Origin: DATLLN01 sp963797175
GTDB lineage: Bacteria; Actinomycetota; Thermoleophilia; Gaiellales; JAICJC01
Direction of reading: 5' to 3'
Assembly: GCA_963797175.1 (NCBI GenBank)
Contig: CAWCOL010000009.1
Span: 930,001 to 994,000, forward strand
Length of the DNA stretch: 64,000 nt
Shown here: positions 42,676-51,336 of the stretch, in pieces
Position numbering within the stretch: the stretch's first letter is position 1
Layout of the letters: each line of letters opens with the position of its first letter
Position numbers and translations under genes: made by a program
The notes under the pieces: model-generated
The model's input: only the letters and a program-made list of their open reading frames with translations
The model's database searches: none
What the model was told of the DNA's origin: nothing

Positions 42676-44097
42676 GTGAGCTACGCGATCTACGCCGGCC
42701 GCGACCGCACCGCAAACGGCGTCGCATTCCTGGCCGGCTACGGCGACGAGCCCTCCGGCCACTGGCTGGAGCTGGCCCCGCGTCAGCAGCACCCTCCCGG
42801 GGCGACGATCGAGGTCGGCGTCACTCCCGCGGCGCTGATGCCGGGCGTGCGGTCGGCCATCCCCCAGGCGGCCGTGACCGCCCGCCACCTGCGGGTCGGC
42901 TACTCCCACTACCGCGGCGTCCCGGGTCCGCTCACCAACGGCGGGCTGAACGAGCACGGCGTGTCCGTGCGCGACGTCTGGTCGCCCAGCAGCGAGCGCC
43001 TGATCGCTCTGACGCCGCCCGACCAGCGCGGGCCGAACTACAGCGACCTGGCCCGGATCGTGCTCGAGCGCGCACGCACCGCCCGCGAGGGCGTCGAGCT
43101 GATCGGCTCGCTGATCGCCGCACACGGCGAGTCCACCTACGGCGGCAACTCGCACCTGATCGCGGACGCCGAGGAGGCATGGGTCGTGATCGAGTTCGCG
43201 GGCGGCCTCGGCCTCTGGGTCGCGGAGCGGCTCGGGCCCGCCGACATCCGCGTCAGCCGGCCGGGCTACGTCCTCACCGTCCCCGCCGGCTTCGCGGACT
43301 CCGACGACGTGCTCGGCCCGCCGCACCTGATCGAGGCCGCCATCGAGCGCGGCTGGTACGACCCCGCGGACGGGCCGTTCGACGCGAACGCCGTGTACGG
43401 CGACGGCACGGGTCGCTGGGACGGGGTGCGGTGGATGGAAGGCGAGCTGGGGCGCCGCGCGGACTCCGGCGGGCTCACCCTGGCGGACGTCGCCTGGGCC
43501 GTGCGCACCGAGCGGCTGACGGGCGACAGCGCCGGCTACGGCCAGATCGTCCCGCTCGACCAGCCCGGCCACGACGAGCTGCGCCTGCTGTGGCACGCCC
43601 CGATCGGCCCGGTCGCGGCGCCGTTCACGCCGTTCTTCTGCGGGGTTGACGCGATCCCGGTCGAGCTGGGACGCCACCGCCACCTGGGCGAGGGCGAGGC
43701 GGCGACGCTCGTCGACCCGCTCGACCCCGACGATTCGCCGTCGCCCGTACCGCAGCGCGTCGAGGCGACCCCGTCCGCGGTGGCGGTCTACCGGCGCCTG
43801 CTGCACCTCCTGGCCGAGCACCACGAGCAGTTTCTGCCCGAGGTCACGCCCGTGTGGGAGGCGCTGGAGCGCGACCTTGCCGTCGGGGCTGCCGAGGCCC
43901 GCGACGCCGCCCGCATCCTGCTCGACGCCGGCCGCGGCGACCTCGCCCGCGGCCTCTTGACGCGGTTCGCGTCATCGTCGGCAACGGACGCGCTCGGCCT
44001 CGCGGCCGCCATGGCCGACAGCATGGATCTGCGCAGCCGGGTGCTCTACGGCATCCGCGACGAGCCCGGCTGGCGCGGCCCCGAGCGGATCTGGTAG
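42676..44097 (+). CDS. C69-dipeptidase-like Ntn hydrolase with serine at position 2
   Basis: 473 residues. The start (VSYAIYAGRDRTANGVAFLA) aligns with the CTTVLVGKDATxDG start of family C69 dipeptidases, with Ser2 where the nucleophilic cysteine normally is. After Met removal Ser2 would be N-terminal, as in other Ntn hydrolases. GGLNEHGVSVRDVWS and HGESTYGGNSHLIADAEEAWVVI are further family landmarks, and TPFFCGVDAIP occurs in the second half. No signal peptide is seen, so it is cytoplasmic. It is likely an aminopeptidase, dipeptidase or acylase; substrate unknown. Confidence 0.75.
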   Translation: MSYAIYAGRDRTANGVAFLAGYGDEPSGHWLELAPRQQHPPGATIEVGVTPAALMPGVRSAIPQAAVTARHLRVGYSHYRGVPGPLTNGGLNEHGVSVRDVWSPSSERLIALTPPDQRGPNYSDLARIVLERARTAREGVELIGSLIAAHGESTYGGNSHLIADAEEAWVVIEFAGGLGLWVAERLGPADIRVSRPGYVLTVPAGFADSDDVLGPPHLIEAAIERGWYDPADGPFDANAVYGDGTGRWDGVRWMEGELGRRADSGGLTLADVAWAVRTERLTGDSAGYGQIVPLDQPGHDELRLLWHAPIGPVAAPFTPFFCGVDAIPVELGRHRHLGEGEAATLVDPLDPDDSPSPVPQRVEATPSAVAVYRRLLHLLAEHHEQFLPEVTPVWEALERDLAVGAAEARDAARILLDAGRGDLARGLLTRFASSSATDALGLAAAMADSMDLRSRVLYGIRDEPGWRGPERIW

Positions 44098-44130
44098 CAC
44101 CTCGCTGCTCCCTTCGAACGGGTGCTGAGC

Positions 44131-44220
44131 GTGGATCCAGCGTTGCTCAGACGGCGGGAGCGTCCGCAGGGCAGGGTGGAAGCCTGTTCAAAGGGCGATC
44201 GTGGTGTCTGAGCCTCGCTG
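44131..44220. repeat. second copy of the inverted-repeat element core
   Basis: The 90 bases match the core of the upstream element (41303-41394) at roughly 85% without its terminal repeats. The long-range pairing is preserved: GCTCAGAC (44145-44152) with GTCTGAGC (44206-44213) and CAGCG with CGCTG outside it. It lies in the gap between the C69-like gene and the big beta-helix gene, which has no other feature. Confidence 0.65.
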
Positions 44221-44224
44221 AAAC

Positions 44225-45634
44225 CGTGCTCAGCTGCAGGGGAGGTCGCTTTGGATGTGGTTGGTGCAGGTGAGGTTGGTGATGTTGACGTGGAAGGTTT
44301 CGTTTTGGAGGTTGATGGCGGCTGAGCTGGTGCCCATGTTCCAGGGGAAGTGGTTCCCGTTTTGGAGGATCTGGGCGAGGGTGCCGCTGGTCACGGTGAC
44401 CTGGTTGACGGTGCTCGAGTTGGAGAAGACGCCGTTGTTCTGCGGCATCGGGCCGCCCTGCATGACCTTGACGCCGTACTGGCAGCTGGTGGCGGTGACG
44501 TCGCTGATGTGGACGACGCCGTTTCGCTGGTCGTGGGGGGTGATGGCGACGGCGCTGTTGCAGTTTCTGCCCTCGACGGTGGTGGCGGTGACGTCGTCAA
44601 CGACGCTGTAGCGGCCGGGCTGGCTGCCCGTCTCCAGGCGCAGCGGCTCGCCGCCGTCGTTGTAGATCCGGTTGACATCGACGTGCAGCGAGCTGTTGAA
44701 GCCGACGCCGCCATAGCCGCGCGGGGAGTGGACGGTGTAGAGGTTCGTCATCTCGCCGTTGGTGGGCAGCTCCGGGTGCGACTGGGTCGACCCCATCTGG
44801 CTGCGCATCCCGATCACGACGTTGTTGTTGTTGGGGAAGCCCTCACCACAGCTGGGACAGCTGTTGTCCTGGATCATGAAGACGTTCTCGATCAGGAAGC
44901 CATCCACCCAGGTCACACCCAGGCCGCGACTCTCGTTGTTCACGTTCGTCGCCTTGGGATCCAGATTGAACGTAAACGAGTGGCTGATATCCCACCCCGC
45001 CGCCGCCACCGGCTTACCGGCGCTGCTCTGCCCGACCCCGACCAGGCTCACGTTGCGGACACCATTGCCCCACAAAAACGCGCTGCCGTTCTTGCCCGAC
45101 GCGACCTCCAACACCGCGCCCGCATCCACCTCCATCCGCACATTCGACGGCCACACCACGTTATAGAGCCGATACGTCCCCGCCGGCACATACACCACAC
45201 CCTGCGCCGCGCCACCCGGCCCACCCGCAAAGATCTTCGCCCCCGAACTGGCAGCCGCAAGCGCCGCCTTGAACGCCGCCGAATCATCCCCCGACCCCGA
45301 ACCACTCGCACCAAACCGCGCCACACTCAACCCACCCGGCGTCGGCGAAATCCCCCCACCACCACCACACGCAGGCGCCGAGATCGACACCGACACCACC
45401 ACACCCAGATTCCCCGCACCATCAACCGCCCGCACCCCAAACACCGCACTCGACCCACACCCAAACCCCGCCACCGACCACGACAACCCCGCCACACGAT
45501 CAACCACGACACCATCCCGCAACACGTCATACCCCGCAACACCACTCCCCACATCCACCGCCGCACCCCACGACAACGACACCACACCACCACCAACCGA
45601 CCCACCCAACCCCACAACACCACCAGGCGGCGTC
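44225..45634. repeat. 1,410-bp direct repeat, copy 1
   Basis: This segment appears identical, base for base as far as I could compare, to 49927-51336 (constant offset 5,702). The match starts five bases before the stop codons of the two FN3/beta-helix genes and ends sharply inside a fibronectin domain, where the proteins diverge completely. It encodes the last 467 residues of both. Its FN3-proximal third uses G- and T-ending codons, unlike everything around it. Confidence 0.9.
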
Positions 45635-47121
45635 ACATCGACGCAGCCGTCGCTCGAGACCGACACCGTCGCCACGTGCCCGACGTTGCCCGCGCCGTCC
45701 ACGGCCCGCACGCCGAACACGGCGTCCGCGCCGCAGCCGAACCCGGCGGACGTCCATGACAGCCCGGACACCCGGGTGACGACGGCGCCGTCGCGCAGCA
45801 CGTCGTAGCCGGCAACGCCGCTGTCCGCGTCGGTCGCGGCGTTCCAGGAGAGCGACACGACCCCGCTGTCGTCGACCGACCCGGCCAGCCCGGAGACGTC
45901 ACCGGGCGGCGTCACGTCGGGACAGCCGTCGCTGGCGACGGCATCGGTCGCCTGCGGCGACGCGTTGCCCGAGGAGTCCACGGCCTCGACCGCGACCTCG
46001 TAGGTGGTGCCGCAGACCAGGCCGCGGACGACGAAGCTGGGATCGACCGTGGTGCCGATGATCGTGCCGTCGCGGTACACCCGGTAGAAGGAGACCGCGT
46101 AGTCGTCCGTGGACGGATCCCACGACATGGTCGCGGTCGTCCCGTCCACCGAGGCGGTGAGGCCGGTCGGCGCCGACGGGCGCTGGATGTCCGGCACGTA
46201 CTCGAGCACGGCGGCGTCGGAGGCAGGCGACTCGTTTCCGGCGCGGTCGATCGCGACCACCTCGTAGCTGTGGAACCCGGCGCTGAGCGGGCCGGCGTCG
46301 CGGAAGGTCGGGTCGACCGTCGTGCCGACGACGTCGCCGTCGCGCAGCACCCGGTAGGCGACGACGCCGCTCAGGCTGTCGATCGCCGGAGCCCAGGTGA
46401 CGTCGCCGCCCAGGGCGTCCTGCACGACCGCGACCCCGGCGGGCATCATCGGCGGCGAGCTGTCGCGGGTCGCGCCGGCGGCGGCCGAGCGCGTCGAGGA
46501 CCTGCCGGACGCGATCGCGGCGACCTGGTACAGATGATGGCCGTCGGGAGCGTCGGAATCGGTGAAGTGGGACGACTCGGTCGATGCGACGTAGTCGCCG
46601 TCGCGGTAGACGTGGTAGACGGCGTGACCCCTGCCGCCCCAGCGCCAGGCGATGCCGATCGGGCCCTTCGTGGGCGATGCCATCGCGTGCACCTTGGTCG
46701 GCGCCGGCACCGGCTCGAGCGGCGGGTGGAACGTGATGCGGCGCATGAACAGGCCGACGGTGCGGTGCGGACGGATGCTGCGCCGGCCGCGGATCGCGAA
46801 GGTATAGGTGTGGCCGTAGCGCAGGTGGTGGAACACCGTCGCCCGCCAGGGCGAGATCCGCGCCAGGTGGCCGTTCACGTAGACCAGGTAGCCGTGCGTG
46901 TGGCGGATCGGGTTCCAGACCAGGAGCAGGGAGCGGTGCGGCCGGCGGTAGATGCGAAGCGGCGGCGGCTTGGACACGGCAGCGTTCGCCGTCCTGCCGG
47001 AGACGCCCGAGGCTGCAACGGCGCTGCACGGCGACAGCGCGCCCAGCGCGGCCGCGATCGCAACTGCGGCGACGAGCACGAACATCCGTGTCGAACACCT
47101 AACCGTCGAGCTGTCCTGCAT
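44230..47121 (-). CDS. secreted protein with six FN3-like domains and C-terminal beta-helix
   Basis: 963 residues. A signal peptide (MFVLVAAVAIAAALGALSPC, processed near AVAAS) is followed by about six fibronectin-III-like domains of 85-95 residues, each with a YxVxRDG strand. A GGGGG linker follows, then a 350-residue right-handed beta-helix domain (LSVARFGASGSGSGDDSAAF, GTYRLYNVVWPSNVRMEVDA, LRLETGSQPG, ITPHDQRNG). ATG 47121 is chosen for AAGGGGGA seven bases upstream. FN3 domains 5 and 6 are near copies (GVAGYDVLRDG, FGVRAVDGAGN) but use different codons. Probably a surface polysaccharide-binding or -cleaving enzyme. The last 467 residues equal those of the protein at 49932-52757. Confidence 0.88.
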   Translation of the reverse strand: MQDSSTVRCSTRMFVLVAAVAIAAALGALSPCSAVAASGVSGRTANAAVSKPPPLRIYRRPHRSLLLVWNPIRHTHGYLVYVNGHLARISPWRATVFHHLRYGHTYTFAIRGRRSIRPHRTVGLFMRRITFHPPLEPVPAPTKVHAMASPTKGPIGIAWRWGGRGHAVYHVYRDGDYVASTESSHFTDSDAPDGHHLYQVAAIASGRSSTRSAAAGATRDSSPPMMPAGVAVVQDALGGDVTWAPAIDSLSGVVAYRVLRDGDVVGTTVDPTFRDAGPLSAGFHSYEVVAIDRAGNESPASDAAVLEYVPDIQRPSAPTGLTASVDGTTATMSWDPSTDDYAVSFYRVYRDGTIIGTTVDPSFVVRGLVCGTTYEVAVEAVDSSGNASPQATDAVASDGCPDVTPPGDVSGLAGSVDDSGVVSLSWNAATDADSGVAGYDVLRDGAVVTRVSGLSWTSAGFGCGADAVFGVRAVDGAGNVGHVATVSVSSDGCVDVTPPGGVVGLGGSVGGGVVSLSWGAAVDVGSGVAGYDVLRDGVVVDRVAGLSWSVAGFGCGSSAVFGVRAVDGAGNLGVVVSVSISAPACGGGGGISPTPGGLSVARFGASGSGSGDDSAAFKAALAAASSGAKIFAGGPGGAAQGVVYVPAGTYRLYNVVWPSNVRMEVDAGAVLEVASGKNGSAFLWGNGVRNVSLVGVGQSSAGKPVAAAGWDISHSFTFNLDPKATNVNNESRGLGVTWVDGFLIENVFMIQDNSCPSCGEGFPNNNNVVIGMRSQMGSTQSHPELPTNGEMTNLYTVHSPRGYGGVGFNSSLHVDVNRIYNDGGEPLRLETGSQPGRYSVVDDVTATTVEGRNCNSAVAITPHDQRNGVVHISDVTATSCQYGVKVMQGGPMPQNNGVFSNSSTVNQVTVTSGTLAQILQNGNHFPWNMGTSSAAINLQNETFHVNITNLTCTNHIQSDLPCS

Positions 47122-47132
47122 CGATCCCCCTT

Positions 47133-47189
47133 GTCGTGAGGCGCTGCGGGCGACGCCCGCATGCCGCCGGCTCGGCGCCGGCTCACGAC
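47133..47189 (-). promoter_or_regulatory. three-way-junction leader next to the ribosome site
   Basis: In the leader of the 963-residue protein an 8-bp stem (47133-47140 with 47182-47189) encloses two strong hairpins (47146-47160 and about 47167-47181). The outer stem ends directly beside AAGGGGGAT, the ribosome site. The fold could control translation. I do not recognise a known riboswitch class. The rest of the 276-bp gap to 47397 holds a TTGACA at 47294 (plus strand) and an 8-bp hairpin at 47339-47370 in the leader of the rightward gene. Confidence 0.45.
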
Positions 47190-47397
47190 GTTGAGAATCG
47201 GTTTGCCCACCGGACACTCCGTCCCCCGGGCGGGGGAGTTGCCCTGCCCGAAACTGGGCGTGGGGACGATCCTCAAAGAGTCCTTACAGCCAGTTGACAG
47301 TTCCCGTAACTCGGCTTCCGACAGTCCCCTGCAGAGAACGGGTGGTAATCGGTTCGGTTGAGACCACCCGCCAACGATCAGAGGAGGTGCTTCCGGC

Positions 47398-48504
47398 GTG
47401 CATCGCAGTGCAGTCCGCGTCTCGATCGGAACGCTCGCCGTGCTCGCGGCGCTTGCAAGCTCGCTCGTTCTGGCCTCGGCCGCCTCGGCCGCGTCCTACA
47501 ACGTGCTCAAGTTCGGCGCCCGCGGCAACGGCGTGACCAACGACACGGCCGCATTCCAGCGCGCCGTCGACACGGCCTCGGCACACGGATCGCTGCGGTG
47601 GCCGGGCATCGTCTACGTGCCCGCGCGCAACTACGTGGTCGCGAACCTGCGCATGAAGAGCAACGTGTGGATGCGGGCCTACGGCGGTGCGCGCCTGATC
47701 CTGCCCCACACCGCCGGGACGAACGCGGCCGTGCTCAGCATGGGCGCCCCCAGCGGCTACCTCTGGAACGTCCGGCTTGCCGGCATCCAGAACGGCCGGA
47801 TGCGGATGGTCACGCTCGACGTGTCGCACGCGGGATCGCGGTACGTGAACGCGATCCAGGTGCGGAACGTGCAGAACTTCGCGATCGGGTCGGTCCACAT
47901 CGTGCAGAACGCCTCGAACCCACGCGGCGCCCCGAGCACCTACGGCGGCGGCATCACGTTCCACTCGGTGCCCGGATCCCGGGCCGGCGGGCCGTACTAC
48001 GACCCGCAGCGGGGCTGGGTCAGCAACGTCGTCAGCACGGGCTCGCCCTACGCGTTCGGCCCGGTCGTCGTGGGCAGCGCCGCGTCGGTGCGGTTCAGCC
48101 ACATCGTCAGCTGGGGCGGCGTCGCGCTCAAGATCGAGACCGACCAGCACATCCCCGGCCGCGTCAGCAACGTGTCGGGCAGCTACATCTCCTGCCACTA
48201 CGGCCACAGCGCGGTGCTGCTGACCCCGCACGGGCAGGCGAACAGCGGCATCCACATCAGCCATGTGGGCGCCTACAGCTGCGAGAGCGGCATCCGCCTG
48301 GGCCAGTCCACGGGCGGCAGGTTCACCAGTTCCAGCATCTCCGCGGCGACCATCGCCGGCGGCATCCACGCCCAGGTGCGCGACCCGCGCGGCGGGCTCA
48401 CGGGAGGCTGGTGGGCGATCGGCCGGTCGCAGTACTGCGTGTCGCGCGACCACACGGTCGGCTGGTACGTGGCGTTCAGCGCGATCCACTGCTCCGGCAC
48501 GTAG
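47398..48504 (+). CDS. secreted beta-helix protein, single domain
   Basis: 368 residues. A signal peptide (IGTLAVLAALASSLVLASAA) cleaves near ASAAS, and the mature protein starts at once with the beta-helix (VLKFGARGNGVTNDTAAFQRA). Segments shared with its neighbour at 48744 are NAIQVRNVQNF, NPRGAPSTYGGG, TFHSVPGSR, GGPYYDPQ, LKIETDQHIPGRV and GGLTGGWWAIGRS. The C-terminus has paired cysteines (QYCVSRD, IHCSGT), likely a disulfide. GTG 47398 has GAGGAGG about ten bases upstream. Function probably on extracellular polysaccharide; no catalytic residues assigned. Confidence 0.85.
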   Translation: MHRSAVRVSIGTLAVLAALASSLVLASAASAASYNVLKFGARGNGVTNDTAAFQRAVDTASAHGSLRWPGIVYVPARNYVVANLRMKSNVWMRAYGGARLILPHTAGTNAAVLSMGAPSGYLWNVRLAGIQNGRMRMVTLDVSHAGSRYVNAIQVRNVQNFAIGSVHIVQNASNPRGAPSTYGGGITFHSVPGSRAGGPYYDPQRGWVSNVVSTGSPYAFGPVVVGSAASVRFSHIVSWGGVALKIETDQHIPGRVSNVSGSYISCHYGHSAVLLTPHGQANSGIHISHVGAYSCESGIRLGQSTGGRFTSSSISAATIAGGIHAQVRDPRGGLTGGWWAIGRSQYCVSRDHTVGWYVAFSAIHCSGT

Positions 48505-48535
48505 AAGCCAGGCGCAGAGCCACACAGCGCGTCCC

Positions 48536-48565
48536 GCGGGGGCGGCCCGCAACGGCCGCCCCCGC
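48536..48565 (+). terminator. GC-rich hairpin after the 47398 gene
   Basis: A perfect 12-bp stem, GCGGGGGCGGCC with GGCCGCCCCCGC, loop CGCAAC, 32 bases past the stop. Only a weak T-tract follows (TGCGTTC), as is common in high-GC genomes. The remaining gap to 48743 has no other clear feature besides a ribosome site. Confidence 0.6.
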
Positions 48566-48743
48566 TGCGTTCACGGATCGCACCTACTCCCTGCACACAG
48601 TCCTAACGCGTGGCTGACAGATTCTGCATGTACGAGGCGCAGACTCCCCGGCGGGGCCGAGCAAACTCCACATCAGGCGCGCCCCCAGGCGCGCCGCCCG
48701 CTGGGCGGTGCGCGGTTTCTGTCGTCCACGGAGGGGGTCTCCT

Positions 48744-49838
48744 TTGCCGTGCCATCGTTCACGGTGGGCCACCGCGCTCGCCTTTGCCGGAGTCGCCCTG
48801 TGCGCCTTCGCGCCCGCAACCAGCGCGTCGACGGCCACCTACTCGGTGACCGACTTCGGTGCCTCGCCCAACACCAGCTTCATCAGCAGCGGGTCATTCC
48901 AGCAGGCCATCGACCAGGCCGCCGCCCACGCCACGGCGACCAAACCCGGCATCGTCAGCGTCCCGGCCGGCACCTACACGGTCGCCAACCTGCGCATGCG
49001 CAACAACGTCTGGGTCCAGATCTCGAGCAAGGCGACGCTGCGGCTGGGCGGGAGCGTCAGCGAGAACTCGGCCGTGTTCAGCATGGGCACGCCGGGCAAG
49101 GCCTTCCTCACCAACGCCCGCATCACCGGCGTCGGCGGGTCCTTCACGATGGACCTGTCCCACTCGCCGAACCGCTACGTGAACGGGATCCAGGTCAGGA
49201 ACGTCCGCAACTTCCAGATCGCGAACATGGTTGCGATCCAGAACGACGCCAACCCCCGGGGTGCCCCCAGCACCTACGGCGGCGTGATCACGTTCCACTC
49301 GGTGCCGGGATCGCGCAGCGGCGGGCCGTACTACGACCCGCAGGACGGCACGATCACCAACATCGTCACCCAGCACTCGCCCTACGCGTTCGGCGCGGTG
49401 GTGCTGGGCAGCGGCACCGGGCTGAAGTTCTCGAACATCACCTCGAACGGCGGCGTGCCGCTCAAGATCGAGACCGATCAGCACATCCCGGGCCGCGTCG
49501 CCTCGATCACGGCCAGCGGCATCCACTGCGCCCACGGCCACTCGGGCCTGATGCTGACGCCGCACGGCCAGGACAACACCGGTGTCCATGTGACGACGGT
49601 AACGGCCAACAGCTGCGAGAGCGGGCTGCGCCTGGGGCAGTCCACCGGCGGCTCGTTCACGTCCTCGTCGGTCAGCGGCGTTCAGGTCACAGCCGGCTCG
49701 GGCGCCCAGGTCCGCGACCCCGCGGGCGGCCTGACGGGCGGCTGGTGGAAGATCGGCCGGAGCGCGATGTGCATGTCCAAGGACGGCACCGTTCACTGGA
49801 ACCTCTCGATCGGGTCCATGCACTGCGCCGGCTTCTAG
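48744..49838 (+). CDS. secreted beta-helix protein, single domain, paralogue of the previous gene
   Basis: 364 residues from TTG 48744, which has GGAGGGGG six bases upstream; the frame is open from 48708 but that start lacks a ribosome site. The signal peptide is PCHRSRWATALAFAGVALCA with cleavage near TSAST. The beta-helix follows (YSVTDFGASPNTSFISSGSF). It shares long stretches with the gene at 47398 (QVRNVRNFQI, GAPSTYGG, LKIETDQHIPGRV, CESGLRLGQSTGG, GGLTGGWWKIGRS), so the two are a tandem duplication that has since diverged. A Cys pair ends the protein (AMCMSKD, MHCAGF). Confidence 0.85.
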   Translation: MPCHRSRWATALAFAGVALCAFAPATSASTATYSVTDFGASPNTSFISSGSFQQAIDQAAAHATATKPGIVSVPAGTYTVANLRMRNNVWVQISSKATLRLGGSVSENSAVFSMGTPGKAFLTNARITGVGGSFTMDLSHSPNRYVNGIQVRNVRNFQIANMVAIQNDANPRGAPSTYGGVITFHSVPGSRSGGPYYDPQDGTITNIVTQHSPYAFGAVVLGSGTGLKFSNITSNGGVPLKIETDQHIPGRVASITASGIHCAHGHSGLMLTPHGQDNTGVHVTTVTANSCESGLRLGQSTGGSFTSSSVSGVQVTAGSGAQVRDPAGGLTGGWWKIGRSAMCMSKDGTVHWNLSIGSMHCAGF

Positions 49839-49867
49839 CCCCAGCGGACTGAACGCCGGCCGGTGAG

Positions 49868-49904
49868 ACGGGGCGGGGGAGCGACGGCCGCTCCCCCGCC
49901 CCGT
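49868..49904. terminator. strong bidirectional hairpin terminator
   Basis: A perfect 16-bp stem (49868-49883 with 49889-49904, loop ACGGC) is followed on the plus strand by TCTCGTTCTCG. It lies between the convergent ends of the 48744 gene and the second FN3/beta-helix gene and could serve both. Confidence 0.7.
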
Positions 49905-49926
49905 TCTCGTTCTCGCGGCCGGCCCG

Positions 49927-51336
49927 CGTGCTCAGCTGCAGGGGAGGTCGCTTTGGATGTGGTTGGTGCAGGTGAGGTTGGTGATGTTGACGTGGAAGGT
50001 TTCGTTTTGGAGGTTGATGGCGGCTGAGCTGGTGCCCATGTTCCAGGGGAAGTGGTTCCCGTTTTGGAGGATCTGGGCGAGGGTGCCGCTGGTCACGGTG
50101 ACCTGGTTGACGGTGCTCGAGTTGGAGAAGACGCCGTTGTTCTGCGGCATCGGGCCGCCCTGCATGACCTTGACGCCGTACTGGCAGCTGGTGGCGGTGA
50201 CGTCGCTGATGTGGACGACGCCGTTTCGCTGGTCGTGGGGGGTGATGGCGACGGCGCTGTTGCAGTTTCTGCCCTCGACGGTGGTGGCGGTGACGTCGTC
50301 AACGACGCTGTAGCGGCCGGGCTGGCTGCCCGTCTCCAGGCGCAGCGGCTCGCCGCCGTCGTTGTAGATCCGGTTGACATCGACGTGCAGCGAGCTGTTG
50401 AAGCCGACGCCGCCATAGCCGCGCGGGGAGTGGACGGTGTAGAGGTTCGTCATCTCGCCGTTGGTGGGCAGCTCCGGGTGCGACTGGGTCGACCCCATCT
50501 GGCTGCGCATCCCGATCACGACGTTGTTGTTGTTGGGGAAGCCCTCACCACAGCTGGGACAGCTGTTGTCCTGGATCATGAAGACGTTCTCGATCAGGAA
50601 GCCATCCACCCAGGTCACACCCAGGCCGCGACTCTCGTTGTTCACGTTCGTCGCCTTGGGATCCAGATTGAACGTAAACGAGTGGCTGATATCCCACCCC
50701 GCCGCCGCCACCGGCTTACCGGCGCTGCTCTGCCCGACCCCGACCAGGCTCACGTTGCGGACACCATTGCCCCACAAAAACGCGCTGCCGTTCTTGCCCG
50801 ACGCGACCTCCAACACCGCGCCCGCATCCACCTCCATCCGCACATTCGACGGCCACACCACGTTATAGAGCCGATACGTCCCCGCCGGCACATACACCAC
50901 ACCCTGCGCCGCGCCACCCGGCCCACCCGCAAAGATCTTCGCCCCCGAACTGGCAGCCGCAAGCGCCGCCTTGAACGCCGCCGAATCATCCCCCGACCCC
51001 GAACCACTCGCACCAAACCGCGCCACACTCAACCCACCCGGCGTCGGCGAAATCCCCCCACCACCACCACACGCAGGCGCCGAGATCGACACCGACACCA
51101 CCACACCCAGATTCCCCGCACCATCAACCGCCCGCACCCCAAACACCGCACTCGACCCACACCCAAACCCCGCCACCGACCACGACAACCCCGCCACACG
51201 ATCAACCACGACACCATCCCGCAACACGTCATACCCCGCAACACCACTCCCCACATCCACCGCCGCACCCCACGACAACGACACCACACCACCACCAACC
51301 GACCCACCCAACCCCACAACACCACCAGGCGGCGTC
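49927..51336. repeat. 1,410-bp direct repeat, copy 2
   Basis: Second copy of 44225-45634, same orientation. The two copies bracket 4,292 bp containing two rightward beta-helix genes and the N-terminal half of the first large gene. Recombination between them would delete one copy and this segment, leaving a hybrid protein. Confidence 0.9.

Noticed and set aside
44350..45759. Long rightward frame opposite the FN3/beta-helix gene
   Set aside because: Low-complexity Arg/Thr/Pro/His sequence is caused by the GT-rich codon use of the opposite strand. The same frame reappears in the second repeat copy as expected for a shadow.
47122..47280. Cyclic-di-GMP (GEMM) riboswitch, prompted by a GGGCAAACC string
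   Set aside because: The rest of the GEMM core (the GACGCAAAGC-type second strand and tetraloop receptor) is not found.
44225..51336. Diversity-generating retroelement (template and variable repeats)
   Set aside because: The copies show no adenine-directed differences and no reverse transcriptase gene is present in the window.
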